Notes: generated by a model from the letters alone, not told the origin. A stretch of DNA of 16,718 nucleotides from an uncultured Bacilli bacterium (GCA_947589165.1 CANQCH010000009.1:1-16718), one strand, 5' to 3'. Counted from the first letter of the stretch, positions 8,318-15,193 are shown. Program-made: numbers and translations.

Positions 8318-8980
8318 TTAAGCTAAATGGCCATCTTCAATTTTAATTATGCGATCCGCACATTGCGCAATCTCTAAATTATGAGTAATCATAATAATCG
8401 TTTGCTTTAATTCTTTATTAGTTTTTTTCAGTAAAGCAACGATTTCATCGGAAGATTTAGAATCTAAATTTCCCGTTGGTTCATCGGCTAAAATTAAGGT
8501 AGGATTCGTTATTAAAGCCCGCCCAATACTAGTTTTTTGTTGTTGGCCCCCGGATAATTCATTCGGTAAATGATTACGGCGTGATTTTAAAGCTAATAAA
8601 TCCAACATTTCCTCAATTTTGGCTTTATTTACAGCCCGATTATCTAAGGCCAAAGGTAAAGTAATATTTTCTTCGACATTTAAAATGGGGATTAAATTAT
8701 AAAATTGATAAATTAAACCTACTTGACGTCGGCGAAAAATCGCTAATTTATCATCGTCCAAAGCAAAAATATCTACCCCATCAATATAAACTTTGCCACT
8801 CGTAGGCCGATCGACACCCCCGATTAAATGTAAAAGGGTTGATTTACCGGAGCCACTGGCCCCAACAATGGCTACAAATTCACCCTTTTCAACAGTAAAA
8901 GAAACATGATCCAAAGCCACAACCTTGGTAGAATCTTTACCATAAATCTTTGTTAAATTTTCAACTTTTAAAATTTCCAT
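8318..8980 (-). CDS. ABC transporter ATP-binding protein (MacB/LolD/SalX family)
   Basis: The ATPase partner of the permease encoded next; two copies would power one permease. In 220 residues it shows Walker A GASGSGKST (40-48), the Q-loop at Q92, the signature LSGGQQQKTSIGRAL (142-156), Walker B LILADEPTGNLD with D166/E167, and the switch histidine H200. The NLIPILNVEENI segment after the Q-loop and the EPTGNLD end are typical of LolD, MacB, BceA and SalX. The usual signature continues QQQRVAIARAL; here it reads QQQKTSIGRAL, a mild change. The frame is open seven codons further upstream, but AAGGGAG stands properly in front of the ATG at 8980 and is read as codons by the longer version, so the shorter start is preferred. 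Confidence 0.93.
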   Translation of the reverse strand: MEILKVENLTKIYGKDSTKVVALDHVSFTVEKGEFVAIVGASGSGKSTLLHLIGGVDRPTSGKVYIDGVDIFALDDDKLAIFRRRQVGLIYQFYNLIPILNVEENITLPLALDNRAVNKAKIEEMLDLLALKSRRNHLPNELSGGQQQKTSIGRALITNPTLILADEPTGNLDSKSSDEIVALLKKTNKELKQTIIMITHNLEIAQCADRIIKIEDGHLA

Positions 8981-8999
8981 TTTTTCTCCCTTCTTTAGC

Positions 9000-9032
9000 A
9001 TTATATCGTTAAGAAAGTTACTTTTAAGTTAC
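9000..9032 (-). promoter_or_regulatory. ABC operon promoter with 11-bp direct repeat (candidate response-regulator box)
   Basis: On the minus strand a perfect TATAAT lies at 9000-9005. The -35 position for a 17-bp spacer (9023-9028, CTTAAA) is poor. Two exact copies of AAGTTAC as read on the plus strand (9015-9021 and 9026-9032), 11 bp from start to start, overlap that -35 region. A weak -35 covered by a one-turn tandem repeat is the classic layout of a promoter activated by an OmpR/PhoB-family regulator, and one is encoded behind the operon. The binding itself is inference. Confidence 0.6.
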
Positions 9033-9040
9033 AAATTAAA

Positions 9041-9070
9041 AAAATAAAAATGGCTTCCCATTTTATTTTT
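9041..9070 (-). terminator. Intrinsic terminator overlapping the trxB stop codon
   Basis: The arms 9058-9070 and 9041-9053 (with one small bulge or mismatch in the A/T part) and a 4-nt loop form a stem with a T-rich tail on the minus strand. The upstream arm contains the trxB stop codon. Confidence 0.7.
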
Positions 9071-9962
9071 GCGCTTTCATTTCTAAAATCGCGGTTGTCG
9101 CGGCAATACTACCATCACTAACCGCGGTCGTAAGTTGTCTCAATGTTTTTTGCCGAATATCGCCAGCCACATAAATTCCCGGTGTTTTGGTATGGACGCC
9201 ATCAGGTGATATGATATAACCATTAGGATCAATATCGACAACATTATTAAACGCTTCACTACTTGGTTCTTGCCCCACGGCGATAAATAATGCCGAAACA
9301 GCTAAAGTTTGTTCTTCCCCTTGATCATTTTTAAGGGTTATTTCTTCCAAAACATCATGGCCATGTAAAGCCGTAATCGTCGAATTTAAAATGATTTCTA
9401 AATTAGGTTTCGTTTTTAATTCATTAACATACTTTCTTTCGCCCCGAAATTCATCACGACGATGGATTAAATAAACCTTTTCGGCAATATCAGTTAAATA
9501 AAGAGCATCTTCTAAAGCCGTATTGCCCCCTCCAACTATAGCTACCACCTTTTGCCGATAGAAATTACCATCACAAGTAGCACAATAAGAAACACCTCGA
9601 CCTAAAAATTCATCTTCATCCGCGATATTTAATTTCCGATTTTTCGCCCCCGTCGCAATTATGATACTTTGTGCCGTAAATTCGCCTTCCGTTGTTATAA
9701 CTTTTTTATCTTCCGTCACGCGTAAAACAGTCGCCATTTTAACTTCCACGCCTAAAGCTTTGACTTGTTCATAAAGAACTAAAGCATATTGGGCCCCCGA
9801 GATTTCTTTAATTCCCGGATAATTTTCCACTTTATGAGCATTAACAATTTGTCCACCATAAGCTTTTGCTTCCAAAACTAAAACTTTTTTATTAGCTCTT
9901 GCCGCATATAAAGCTGCCGTTAAGCCGGCAGGACCCGCGCCCACAATTAAACAATCATACAT
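9063..9962 (-). CDS. trxB: Thioredoxin reductase (NADPH, FAD)
   Basis: This flavoenzyme passes electrons from NADPH to thioredoxin in the cytoplasm. In a 299-residue chain it has the FAD motif GAGPAG (8-13), the redox-active pair CATC (C127 and C130), the NADPH-binding GGGNTA (144-149) with HRRDEFR (167-173) whose arginines select NADPH, and the closing FAD motif YVAGDIRQKTLRQ. All key residues of the low-molecular-weight class are present. A GTG three codons upstream (9971) is in frame, but AAGGTG overlaps it and is spaced 6 nt before the ATG at 9962, which is therefore taken as the start. It sits 40 bases behind the PepSY gene and ends in a terminator, so it is probably the last gene of a nitroreductase-PepSY-trxB operon. 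No thioredoxin gene lies in the window. Confidence 0.95.
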   Translation of the reverse strand: MYDCLIVGAGPAGLTAALYAARANKKVLVLEAKAYGGQIVNAHKVENYPGIKEISGAQYALVLYEQVKALGVEVKMATVLRVTEDKKVITTEGEFTAQSIIIATGAKNRKLNIADEDEFLGRGVSYCATCDGNFYRQKVVAIVGGGNTALEDALYLTDIAEKVYLIHRRDEFRGERKYVNELKTKPNLEIILNSTITALHGHDVLEEITLKNDQGEEQTLAVSALFIAVGQEPSSEAFNNVVDIDPNGYIISPDGVHTKTPGIYVAGDIRQKTLRQLTTAVSDGSIAATTAILEMKAQK

Positions 9963-10002
9963 GTTTTTCACCTTACTTTTATTATGTTAGATTTCTTTTA
10001 TC

Positions 10003-10425
10003 TTAATCAAATTCTTTAAAAGAATGTAATATTTTGCCATTTACCGCATCGACATAAACTTCGTATTCATAACGATTATAATTAAAATCAATTTCGTAAA
10101 CGGCTTCGCCATACTTCTTTTCTAATTCAATATTGACATCATAAATAGCACTTTTGTTAATTTTTAGGCTATCTAAAGCAATTGTTAAAGCTTTATCCCG
10201 AGAGATATAGTTATTGTTATTACCTTCGGCATTATTAATTGTATTATCATTTATTTCTTGGTTTGTATCTTCACTATAATTATAGTTATTATTAGAACCA
10301 CTTAAATTACTATCCTTTTTTAAGCATATTACTAAAATAATAACTAATAAAATCACAATAATAACTAATAATATAGGGGTCAGATACTTACTACTTTCGG
10401 TATTTTTCATTTTTGTTTTACTCAT
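10003..10425 (-). CDS. Membrane-anchored PepSY-domain protein
   Basis: A small protein of 140 residues: a basic, polar N-terminus, one membrane helix at about 15-35, a low-complexity Asn-rich linker (about 39-72), then a PepSY-type domain (about 73-137). The domain shows ISRDKALTIALDSL, then an EIDFNYNRYEYEVYVDAVNGKIL strand pair. PepSY domains occur as inhibitor-like or sensor modules on the outer side of the membrane; the exact role of this one is unknown. AAGGA lies about 7 nt before the ATG. The nitroreductase gene ends 15 bases upstream and trxB starts 40 bases downstream, so the three are likely co-transcribed. There is no lipobox, so it is anchored by its helix. Confidence 0.8.
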   Translation of the reverse strand: MSKTKMKNTESSKYLTPILLVIIVILLVIILVICLKKDSNLSGSNNNYNYSEDTNQEINDNTINNAEGNNNNYISRDKALTIALDSLKINKSAIYDVNIELEKKYGEAVYEIDFNYNRYEYEVYVDAVNGKILHSFKEFD

Positions 10426-10440
10426 TATTTTTCCTTCTTT

Positions 10441-10959
10441 CTATAAATAAGTTACTTCCGCCGTTAAGTCTTTACGATCAAAATGTAATTTTTCATTAGG
10501 CGTACTATCTAAAGTGGGATAACCAATTGGTAGTAAACAAATTGGTTTAATATTATCTGGTAAAGCAAAGGCTTTTTGAAGTTCCGCACTATTAAAATAA
10601 CGAACCCAGACGGAGCCAAGGCCTAAATTCCAAGCTTCTAACATCATATGGGTCGTAACGATACTCGCGTCCATTTCTCCCGTATGATAATTTTCTTCAA
10701 TTTTCATTCTACAAACTTCATTTAAATCAATACAAACCATTAATATTACTGGGGCATCATATGTCATAGGCGTTAATTCTTTTAACTTTTGCCGATTTTG
10801 TTCTTCCCGAATAACATAAATTCTTTGGGGTTGACTATTTTTCGCCGTCGGTGCTAGTCGTCCCGCCTCCAAAATTTTAGTTAATTTTTCTTCTTCAATA
10901 AGTTTATTTTGATATTTCCGTACTGAATAACGTTCTTTAATTACTTTTTCTAATTCCAT
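10441..10959 (-). CDS. Nitroreductase-family FMN oxidoreductase
   Basis: A 172-residue protein of the NfsB/Frp-like nitroreductase family, which binds FMN as a dimer and reduces nitro compounds, quinones or flavins with NAD(P)H. The phosphate-binding RYSVRKY is at 10-16 (R10, S12, R14), APTAKNSQP at 36-44, the central helix at about 97-112, GLGSVWV at 113-119 and the closing IGYP at 145-148. The length is at the short end of the family. AGGAGG stands 6 nt before the ATG, and a TATAAT lies at 10977-10982. It heads the run that continues with the PepSY gene and trxB. The substrate is not predictable. Confidence 0.92.
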   Translation of the reverse strand: MELEKVIKERYSVRKYQNKLIEEEKLTKILEAGRLAPTAKNSQPQRIYVIREEQNRQKLKELTPMTYDAPVILMVCIDLNEVCRMKIEENYHTGEMDASIVTTHMMLEAWNLGLGSVWVRYFNSAELQKAFALPDNIKPICLLPIGYPTLDSTPNEKLHFDRKDLTAEVTYL

Positions 10960-10976
10960 TTTAGCCTCCTAATCTT

Positions 10977-10982
10977 ATTATA
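10977..10982 (-). promoter_or_regulatory. -10 box for the nitroreductase operon
   Basis: A perfect TATAAT on the minus strand 17 bases before the nitroreductase start codon. The -35 position falls in the T-tract of the upstream tRNA terminator and is poor. The position between a terminator and the next gene supports a promoter here. Confidence 0.55.
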
Positions 10983-11000
10983 CAATAATTTAGCTAAAAT

Positions 11001-11034
11001 AAAAACTTGTCTTATTGTTATTGAACAAGTTTTT
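11001..11034 (-). terminator. Intrinsic terminator after tRNA-Arg(CCT)
   Basis: A perfect 10-bp stem (11025-11034 with 11001-11010) with a 14-nt loop, followed by more T residues on the minus strand. It starts 9 bases after the tRNA CCA end and separates the tRNA from the nitroreductase operon. Confidence 0.8.
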
Positions 11035-11043
11035 GACTAAAAT

Positions 11044-11120
11044 TGGCGTCCTCGATCGGACTTAAACCGATGACTTATCCCTTAGGAGGGGATTACTCTA
11101 TTCAACTGAGTTACGAGGAC
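11044..11120 (-). tRNA. tRNA-Arg (anticodon CCT)
   Basis: A full cloverleaf of 77 nt with CCA encoded. The acceptor stem pairs GTCCTCG with CGAGGAC and the discriminator is G. The anticodon arm is ATCCC, loop CTCCTAA, GGGAT, giving anticodon CCT for AGG codons. The T-arm is ATCGG, loop TTTAAGT, CCGAT. Its 5' end is only 8 nt behind the stop codon of the HD-domain gene on the same strand, so it may be processed from a shared transcript. A weak promoter-like GATAAT inside the end of that gene is an alternative. Confidence 0.95.
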
Positions 11121-11128
11121 AAAAAAAA

Positions 11129-11617
11129 TTATCTGTGAATAACTAAAAAGTTAAACACAAATAAAAGAACGGCCCCAATTTCAATTGGTACTTTATATTT
11201 AGTTAATTCATAAATAGCCACTAATTTATCAACGGTTGAAACAATTAAACTTTCTTTGCAATTAGGAAGCGCTTTACATGTTGGAAACATATGAGAAGCA
11301 ATGATATTTTGTTGTTTTTTAGTTAAGTCAAATTCTCTTTGGGCATTTTTTAACGCTAAAGTCGGATGGTTAACAAAAGCATTTTTCCCTACTTCTGCAT
11401 TGGAATAAAAATCATGCAGTAAAGCCGCTCTCGTCACTTCTTCAATGTTAGGCATATTACATGCTCGACACCATAAATAAGTAATTCTCGCGACATGCAA
11501 AGAATGATCCAGCCGGGAAATCCCATGATGAATTTCATATTTTAAATCAATAAATTTTTTATTTTTTAGGATATCATTAACAATTTTATTAAATTCTACT
11601 TCTTTATTACTTGTCAT
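11129..11617 (-). CDS. HD-domain protein, uncharacterised, possible C-terminal membrane helix
   Basis: A putative metal-dependent phosphohydrolase of 162 residues. The HD-type metal ligands are visible as H38 (in RLDHSLHVA), the H68-D69 pair (ALLHDFY) and D130 (STVDKLVAIYE); H84 and H109 (SHMFPT) are further likely ligands. HD enzymes cleave nucleotides, cyclic nucleotides or similar phosphate esters; the substrate here is unknown. The last 15 or so residues (about 145-159) are strongly hydrophobic and could be a membrane tail or a core helix. The open frame extends 18 codons upstream, but the ATG at 11617 has GAGGA in front of it and the longer start lies upstream of the predicted -10 box. 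tRNA-Arg follows at 8 nt. Confidence 0.85.
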   Translation of the reverse strand: MTSNKEVEFNKIVNDILKNKKFIDLKYEIHHGISRLDHSLHVARITYLWCRACNMPNIEEVTRAALLHDFYSNAEVGKNAFVNHPTLALKNAQREFDLTKKQQNIIASHMFPTCKALPNCKESLIVSTVDKLVAIYELTKYKVPIEIGAVLLFVFNFLVIHR

Positions 11618-11636
11618 TTTTTCCTCACGCCAATAA

Positions 11637-11645
11637 ATTATACCA
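11637..11645 (-). promoter_or_regulatory. Extended -10 promoter of the HD-domain gene
   Basis: TGGTATAAT on the minus strand is a perfect -10 with the TGn extension, 19 bases before the chosen start codon. An extended -10 often works without a good -35, and none is obvious here. It supports starting the gene at 11617. Confidence 0.65.
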
Positions 11646-11705
11646 CATTTTTCTAAAAAAAAGAATACCATTTGACAACAGTATTACTTTTCCCTGTATT
11701 TATGC

Positions 11706-12365
11706 TTATTCAGCTTGTAAATTAAACCGATAATGGCCAACAATTTCTTTTTTCGTTAATTTATTTTCTTCATATTTGATTAAATTAGGGGCATGATGAA
11801 TGATATAGGGAACCCCATCTTTATTTCTTTTATCAGAAATAATGGCAATATGATCAGCATAAACAACAATGTCACCTGGTTGCCATCTTTCAATACTACT
11901 AACATCTGTCGTTAATTTCTCGGTATATTTATCCAGATAAACTTTAATATTCCGGACGCGCCGAAAATCAATATTCGGATCTGGTGTTTCAATATTATAA
12001 TCCGAATAATTATCTTTAATATCCGCATCCATTAAGTCTTTTAAATTATAACCGGCTGTCTTTAAAGCATACCAAATAACATCAGTACAAACATAATAGT
12101 TATCGGTTGGATAGCCACCTTGATAATATTTACTTTGGTATTTAGGCTTTTTAGCCACAAAAGCTTGGGCTCCTTGTAAGATATCGGTATAATCATCAAT
12201 CCCATCTTCATCTTTATCTAAAGGACTTAATACTCTTTCAATTTGAAAATCTTTGGCGGTATAAGTTTTAGGGGTAATTATATTACTATGATATAAAGCT
12301 AAAATTCCTAAAAGTATTATCAAAGTTAAGACAATAATATGCCCATAATTTAAAAATAATTTCAT
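11706..12365 (-). CDS. Membrane-anchored extracellular DUF1287 protein (NlpC/P60-like) with calcium-loop motif
   Basis: A 219-residue protein held by one N-terminal helix (about 9-27) with the rest outside. After the anchor comes a calcium-loop-like stretch starting at D50 with acids at 1, 3, 5, 8, 9 and 12 (DKDEDGIDDYTD), resembling thrombospondin type 3 or dockerin-type loops. The DUF1287 domain follows: GGYPTDNYYVCTDVIWYAL with probable catalytic C93, then PGDIVVYADHIAIISD with H172, and an IIHHAP segment (H190/H191). The Cys-His pattern and the GDIV...HIAI block point to an NlpC/P60-like papain fold, perhaps a cell-wall amidase or peptidase, but DUF1287 has no settled function that I know. 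GAGGT lies 7 nt before the ATG. It is divergent from the calcium ATPase gene. Confidence 0.85.
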   Translation of the reverse strand: MKLFLNYGHIIVLTLIILLGILALYHSNIITPKTYTAKDFQIERVLSPLDKDEDGIDDYTDILQGAQAFVAKKPKYQSKYYQGGYPTDNYYVCTDVIWYALKTAGYNLKDLMDADIKDNYSDYNIETPDPNIDFRRVRNIKVYLDKYTEKLTTDVSSIERWQPGDIVVYADHIAIISDKRNKDGVPYIIHHAPNLIKYEENKLTKKEIVGHYRFNLQAE

Positions 12366-12457
12366 TAGTTACCTCATTACCATTTTAACAAACTATCCCT
12401 CTTTTTAAAATCATAAATTGAACAGGCGCTCATATATTTTAAAAGGAGGACAAGCAG
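12366..12457. promoter_or_regulatory. Divergent promoter region between DUF1287 and calcium ATPase genes
   Basis: In these 92 bases the minus strand carries an extended -10 candidate TGTTAAAAT (TAAAAT at 12382-12387). The plus strand carries TAAAAT at 12406-12411 with TTAACA or TTTAAC about 15-16 bp before it. The two candidate promoters overlap, so the genes may compete or share a regulator. A very strong AAAAGGAGG precedes the ATPase start. No riboswitch fold is apparent. Confidence 0.45.
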
Positions 12458-15043
12458 ATGGGATTAAATGATAATGAAGTAAGCCAAAGTCGCAAAAAAT
12501 ATGGTAGTAATAATATCACAGAACATAAAAAAAATACTTTTTGGCAATTATTATTAGAATCTTTTGGCGATCCAATCATCAAAATTCTCTTAATTGCTTT
12601 AGCGATTAAAATTTTACTTTTATTTCAAAGTTTTGATTGGTATGAAACGGTTGGGATCTTAATTGCTATTTTTTTAGCTTCTTTTATTTCGAGTTTATCC
12701 GAATATGGTTCGGAACAAGCTTTTAATCGTTTACAAGAAGAATCGGCTAAAATTAAATGTCGGGTTTATCGTAATAATAGTCTTACGGAAATTATTATTA
12801 GTGATATTGTCGTGGGGGATGTGGTTGCTCTTTCCAGTGGTGATAAAATACCGGCCGATGGTCTTATTATTGATGGGTCTTTAAGTATTGATGAATCGGC
12901 CTTAAATGGTGAGACGAAAGAAGCCAAAAAAGAAAAAGTAATTGGTTCACACATTAGTGAACAAAATAAAGTTTATCGGGGTTCCGTAGTGTACGCGGGA
13001 GAAGCCTTAATGCAAGTTGCAACCGTGGGCGATAAAACTATTTATGGGGCGATTTCCAAAGAACTTCAAGAAAAAGTTCCCGAAAGTCCTTTAAAAATAA
13101 AGTTGCGCGGTCTAGCTAAAACGATTAGTCGCATTGGTTATATTGGCGCCATTTTAGCAAGTCTTTCTTATTTATTTTCCGTTTTAGTGATGGATAATAA
13201 TTTTAATCCCCATTTAATTATGATGACGCTTACCGATTGGCCCACCATCATTAATCATTTAATCTATGCTTTAACTCTTTCCGTCACCATCATTGTTGTT
13301 GCCGTCCCGGAAGGTTTACCAATGATGATTACTTTAGTTTTATCGAGTAATATGAAAAAAATGTTAAAGGATAATATTTTAGTCCGTAAACTTGTCGGAA
13401 TTGAAACAGCTGGTAGTCTTAATTTACTTTTAACCGATAAAACTGGCACCTTAACTAAAGGGAGTTTAAAGATTGCTAATTTTTTAACTTATAATCAACA
13501 TAAATTGCTGACGAAAACAGAATGTCAAAAATACCCTAATTTTTATTCTTATCTTTATAAAGCTTGTTTTTATAATAATGAAGCTAAGTTTAGTCAAAAT
13601 AAAATCATTGGCGGTAATTCAACAGACCGGGCGATTTTAGATTTTATCGGGGAAGATTTAACTATTAAAGCCACGGTTAGAGAAAAAGAACCCTTTGATA
13701 GTAATAAAAAATTTAGTTATGTTAAATTAAGTGATGATACTTATTTTATTAAAGGAGCCGCCGAAAAAATTTTAGATCGCTGTGGCAGTTATTTAGATCT
13801 CGATGGCCAAATAAAATTTTTATTTAATAAAAATATCGTCCGCAAAACCATTAGTAATTTAACGAAAAATGCCAGTCGCATTATTGTCTTTGCTTATGGT
13901 AAAAGCCTAGATCATTTAACCTATTTGGGTTTGGCCGAAATTAAAGATGAATTACGAGTTGAAGCGAAAGAAGCCCTAAAAACTATTAGTAATGCCGGCA
14001 TTCAAACGATTATGATTACGGGGGATGCTAAAGATACCGCCTTAGCTATTGCTAAAGAAGTTGGTTTATATAAAAGCCATGATCAAAAAATTTTAGAAAG
14101 TAGCGAATTTAATCAATTAACTGATGAAGATATCAAAAAAATGTTACCGCGGTTAATTGTTATTGCCCGGGCTTTACCCCAAGATAAAAGTCGTCTCGTC
14201 CGGTTAGGTGAAGAATTAGGCCTAGTCGTAGGCATGACAGGTGATGGCGTTAATGATGCCCCCGCCTTAAAAAAAGCTAATGTCGGTTTTGCCATGGGCA
14301 GTGGCACTGAAGTCGCCAAAGATGCTAGTGATATTGTTATTTTAGATAATAATATTAATTCCATCTGTAAAGCCATTATCTATGGGCGAACCATTTTTAA
14401 AAGCATTAGACGTTTTATTATTTATCAATTAACCGTTAACATGTGTGCTTTAGTTTTATCAATTATTGGTTCTTTTATTGGGGTGGCTACCCCCATTACA
14501 ATTATTCAAATGCTTTGGCTTAATATGATTATGGATACTTTTGCTGGTCTCGCTTTCTCTTTTGAATCACCCTTAAAAGAATATATGGAAGAACATCCCA
14601 AGAAAAAAGATGAAGCAATCATGAATAAATATATGTATAATCAAATAATTATCACCGGCATCTATTGTGCAATTATTTGTATCTTATTTTTAAAATTACC
14701 CTGGGTAAAAAGTTTTATTAGGCCAAGTAAAGATAATGCTTATTTAATGACGGCTTACTTTGCTATGTTTATCTTTATGGGCATCTTTAATGCCTTTAAT
14801 GCTCGAACCGAACGAATTAATATCTTCGCTAATCTTAAAACCAATAAAGTTTTTATCTTCATTTTTTCTCTAATTTTCTTAGTTCAAATTTATATTATTT
14901 ACCATGGTGGTGACTTATTTCGAACTTATGGTTTAACTGGTTCGGAATTTAGCTTAATATTTATCTTGGCTTTAAGTGTCTTTCCGGTAGATATTATCAG
15001 AAAAATAATTTATAAAAAGAAAAATGGTCAAATTAAAATTTAG
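12458..15043 (+). CDS. Calcium-transporting P-type ATPase (PMCA-like, P2 type)
   Basis: An 861-residue P-type pump that probably exports Ca2+ using ATP. Helices M1-M2 lie at about 39-85, the actuator motif is SALNGET with E152, and helices M3-M4 (about 225-283) end in VAVPEGLP (E285). The phosphorylated residue is D327 in DKTGTLT, the nucleotide domain has KGAAE (432-436), the hinge is MTGDGVNDAP (593-602), and helices M5-M10 run from about 650 to 848. M6 reads LWLNMIMDTFAGLAF: N689 and D693 with E285 form the single calcium site of PMCA-type pumps. The TGES motif is NGET here. There is no calmodulin-binding tail, as expected for bacteria. AAAAGGAGG stands 9 nt before the ATG. It is divergent from the DUF1287 gene and ends in its own terminator. 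Confidence 0.93.
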   Translation: MGLNDNEVSQSRKKYGSNNITEHKKNTFWQLLLESFGDPIIKILLIALAIKILLLFQSFDWYETVGILIAIFLASFISSLSEYGSEQAFNRLQEESAKIKCRVYRNNSLTEIIISDIVVGDVVALSSGDKIPADGLIIDGSLSIDESALNGETKEAKKEKVIGSHISEQNKVYRGSVVYAGEALMQVATVGDKTIYGAISKELQEKVPESPLKIKLRGLAKTISRIGYIGAILASLSYLFSVLVMDNNFNPHLIMMTLTDWPTIINHLIYALTLSVTIIVVAVPEGLPMMITLVLSSNMKKMLKDNILVRKLVGIETAGSLNLLLTDKTGTLTKGSLKIANFLTYNQHKLLTKTECQKYPNFYSYLYKACFYNNEAKFSQNKIIGGNSTDRAILDFIGEDLTIKATVREKEPFDSNKKFSYVKLSDDTYFIKGAAEKILDRCGSYLDLDGQIKFLFNKNIVRKTISNLTKNASRIIVFAYGKSLDHLTYLGLAEIKDELRVEAKEALKTISNAGIQTIMITGDAKDTALAIAKEVGLYKSHDQKILESSEFNQLTDEDIKKMLPRLIVIARALPQDKSRLVRLGEELGLVVGMTGDGVNDAPALKKANVGFAMGSGTEVAKDASDIVILDNNINSICKAIIYGRTIFKSIRRFIIYQLTVNMCALVLSIIGSFIGVATPITIIQMLWLNMIMDTFAGLAFSFESPLKEYMEEHPKKKDEAIMNKYMYNQIIITGIYCAIICILFLKLPWVKSFIRPSKDNAYLMTAYFAMFIFMGIFNAFNARTERINIFANLKTNKVFIFIFSLIFLVQIYIIYHGGDLFRTYGLTGSEFSLIFILALSVFPVDIIRKIIYKKKNGQIKI

Positions 15044-15060
15044 GCCATTTTTCTTGCTTT
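15019..15060 (+). terminator. Intrinsic terminator overlapping the ATPase stop codon
   Basis: GAAAAATGG (15019-15027), inside the last codons of the ATPase gene, pairs with CCATTTTTC (15045-15053) just after its stop, followed by a T-rich tail. The loop is about 17 nt, longer than usual. Confidence 0.65.
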
Positions 15061-15065
15061 TTAAG

Positions 15066-15094
15066 TTGATTTTTCCCAAAAACTATAATATAAT
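15066..15094 (+). promoter_or_regulatory. Promoter of the tRNA-Arg/tRNA-Pro pair
   Basis: TTGATT (15066-15071) and a perfect TATAAT (15089-15094) are separated by exactly 17 bp, and the first tRNA begins 22 bases after the -10. This is the cleanest sigma-70/sigma-A type promoter in the window. Confidence 0.85.
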
Positions 15095-15115
15095 TATAGT
15101 GCATTTCGAATAAAT

Positions 15116-15193
15116 GCGCCCATAGCTCAATTGGATTAGAGCGCTAGACTACGGATCTAGAGGTTGGGGGTTCGAATCCCTTTGGGCGTACCA
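15116..15193 (+). tRNA. tRNA-Arg (anticodon ACG)
   Basis: A cloverleaf of 78 nt with CCA encoded. The acceptor stem pairs GCGCCCA with TGGGCGT and the discriminator is A. The anticodon arm is CTAGA, loop CTACGGA, TCTAG, giving ACG; the A is normally changed to inosine so that it reads CGT, CGC and CGA. The T-arm is GGGGG, loop TTCGAAT, CCCTT. The first acceptor pair is G-U and the T-stem has two G-U pairs, a little unusual but compatible with a working tRNA. Confidence 0.95.

Noticed and set aside
5691..8980. Naming the exporter bceA/bceB
   Set aside because: The permease has two outside domains and about eight helices in two repeats, unlike BceB, and the kinase has its own outside domain.
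11044..11120. A tRNA-linked integrated element at tRNA-Arg(CCT)
   Set aside because: tRNA genes are frequent integration sites, but there is no integrase, no repeat of the tRNA 3' end nearby, and the neighbours are ordinary genes.
12366..12457. A yybP-ykoY-type (Mn2+) riboswitch ahead of the P-type ATPase gene
   Set aside because: Such riboswitches often precede this pump family, but the leader is too short and no matching fold or conserved core could be seen.
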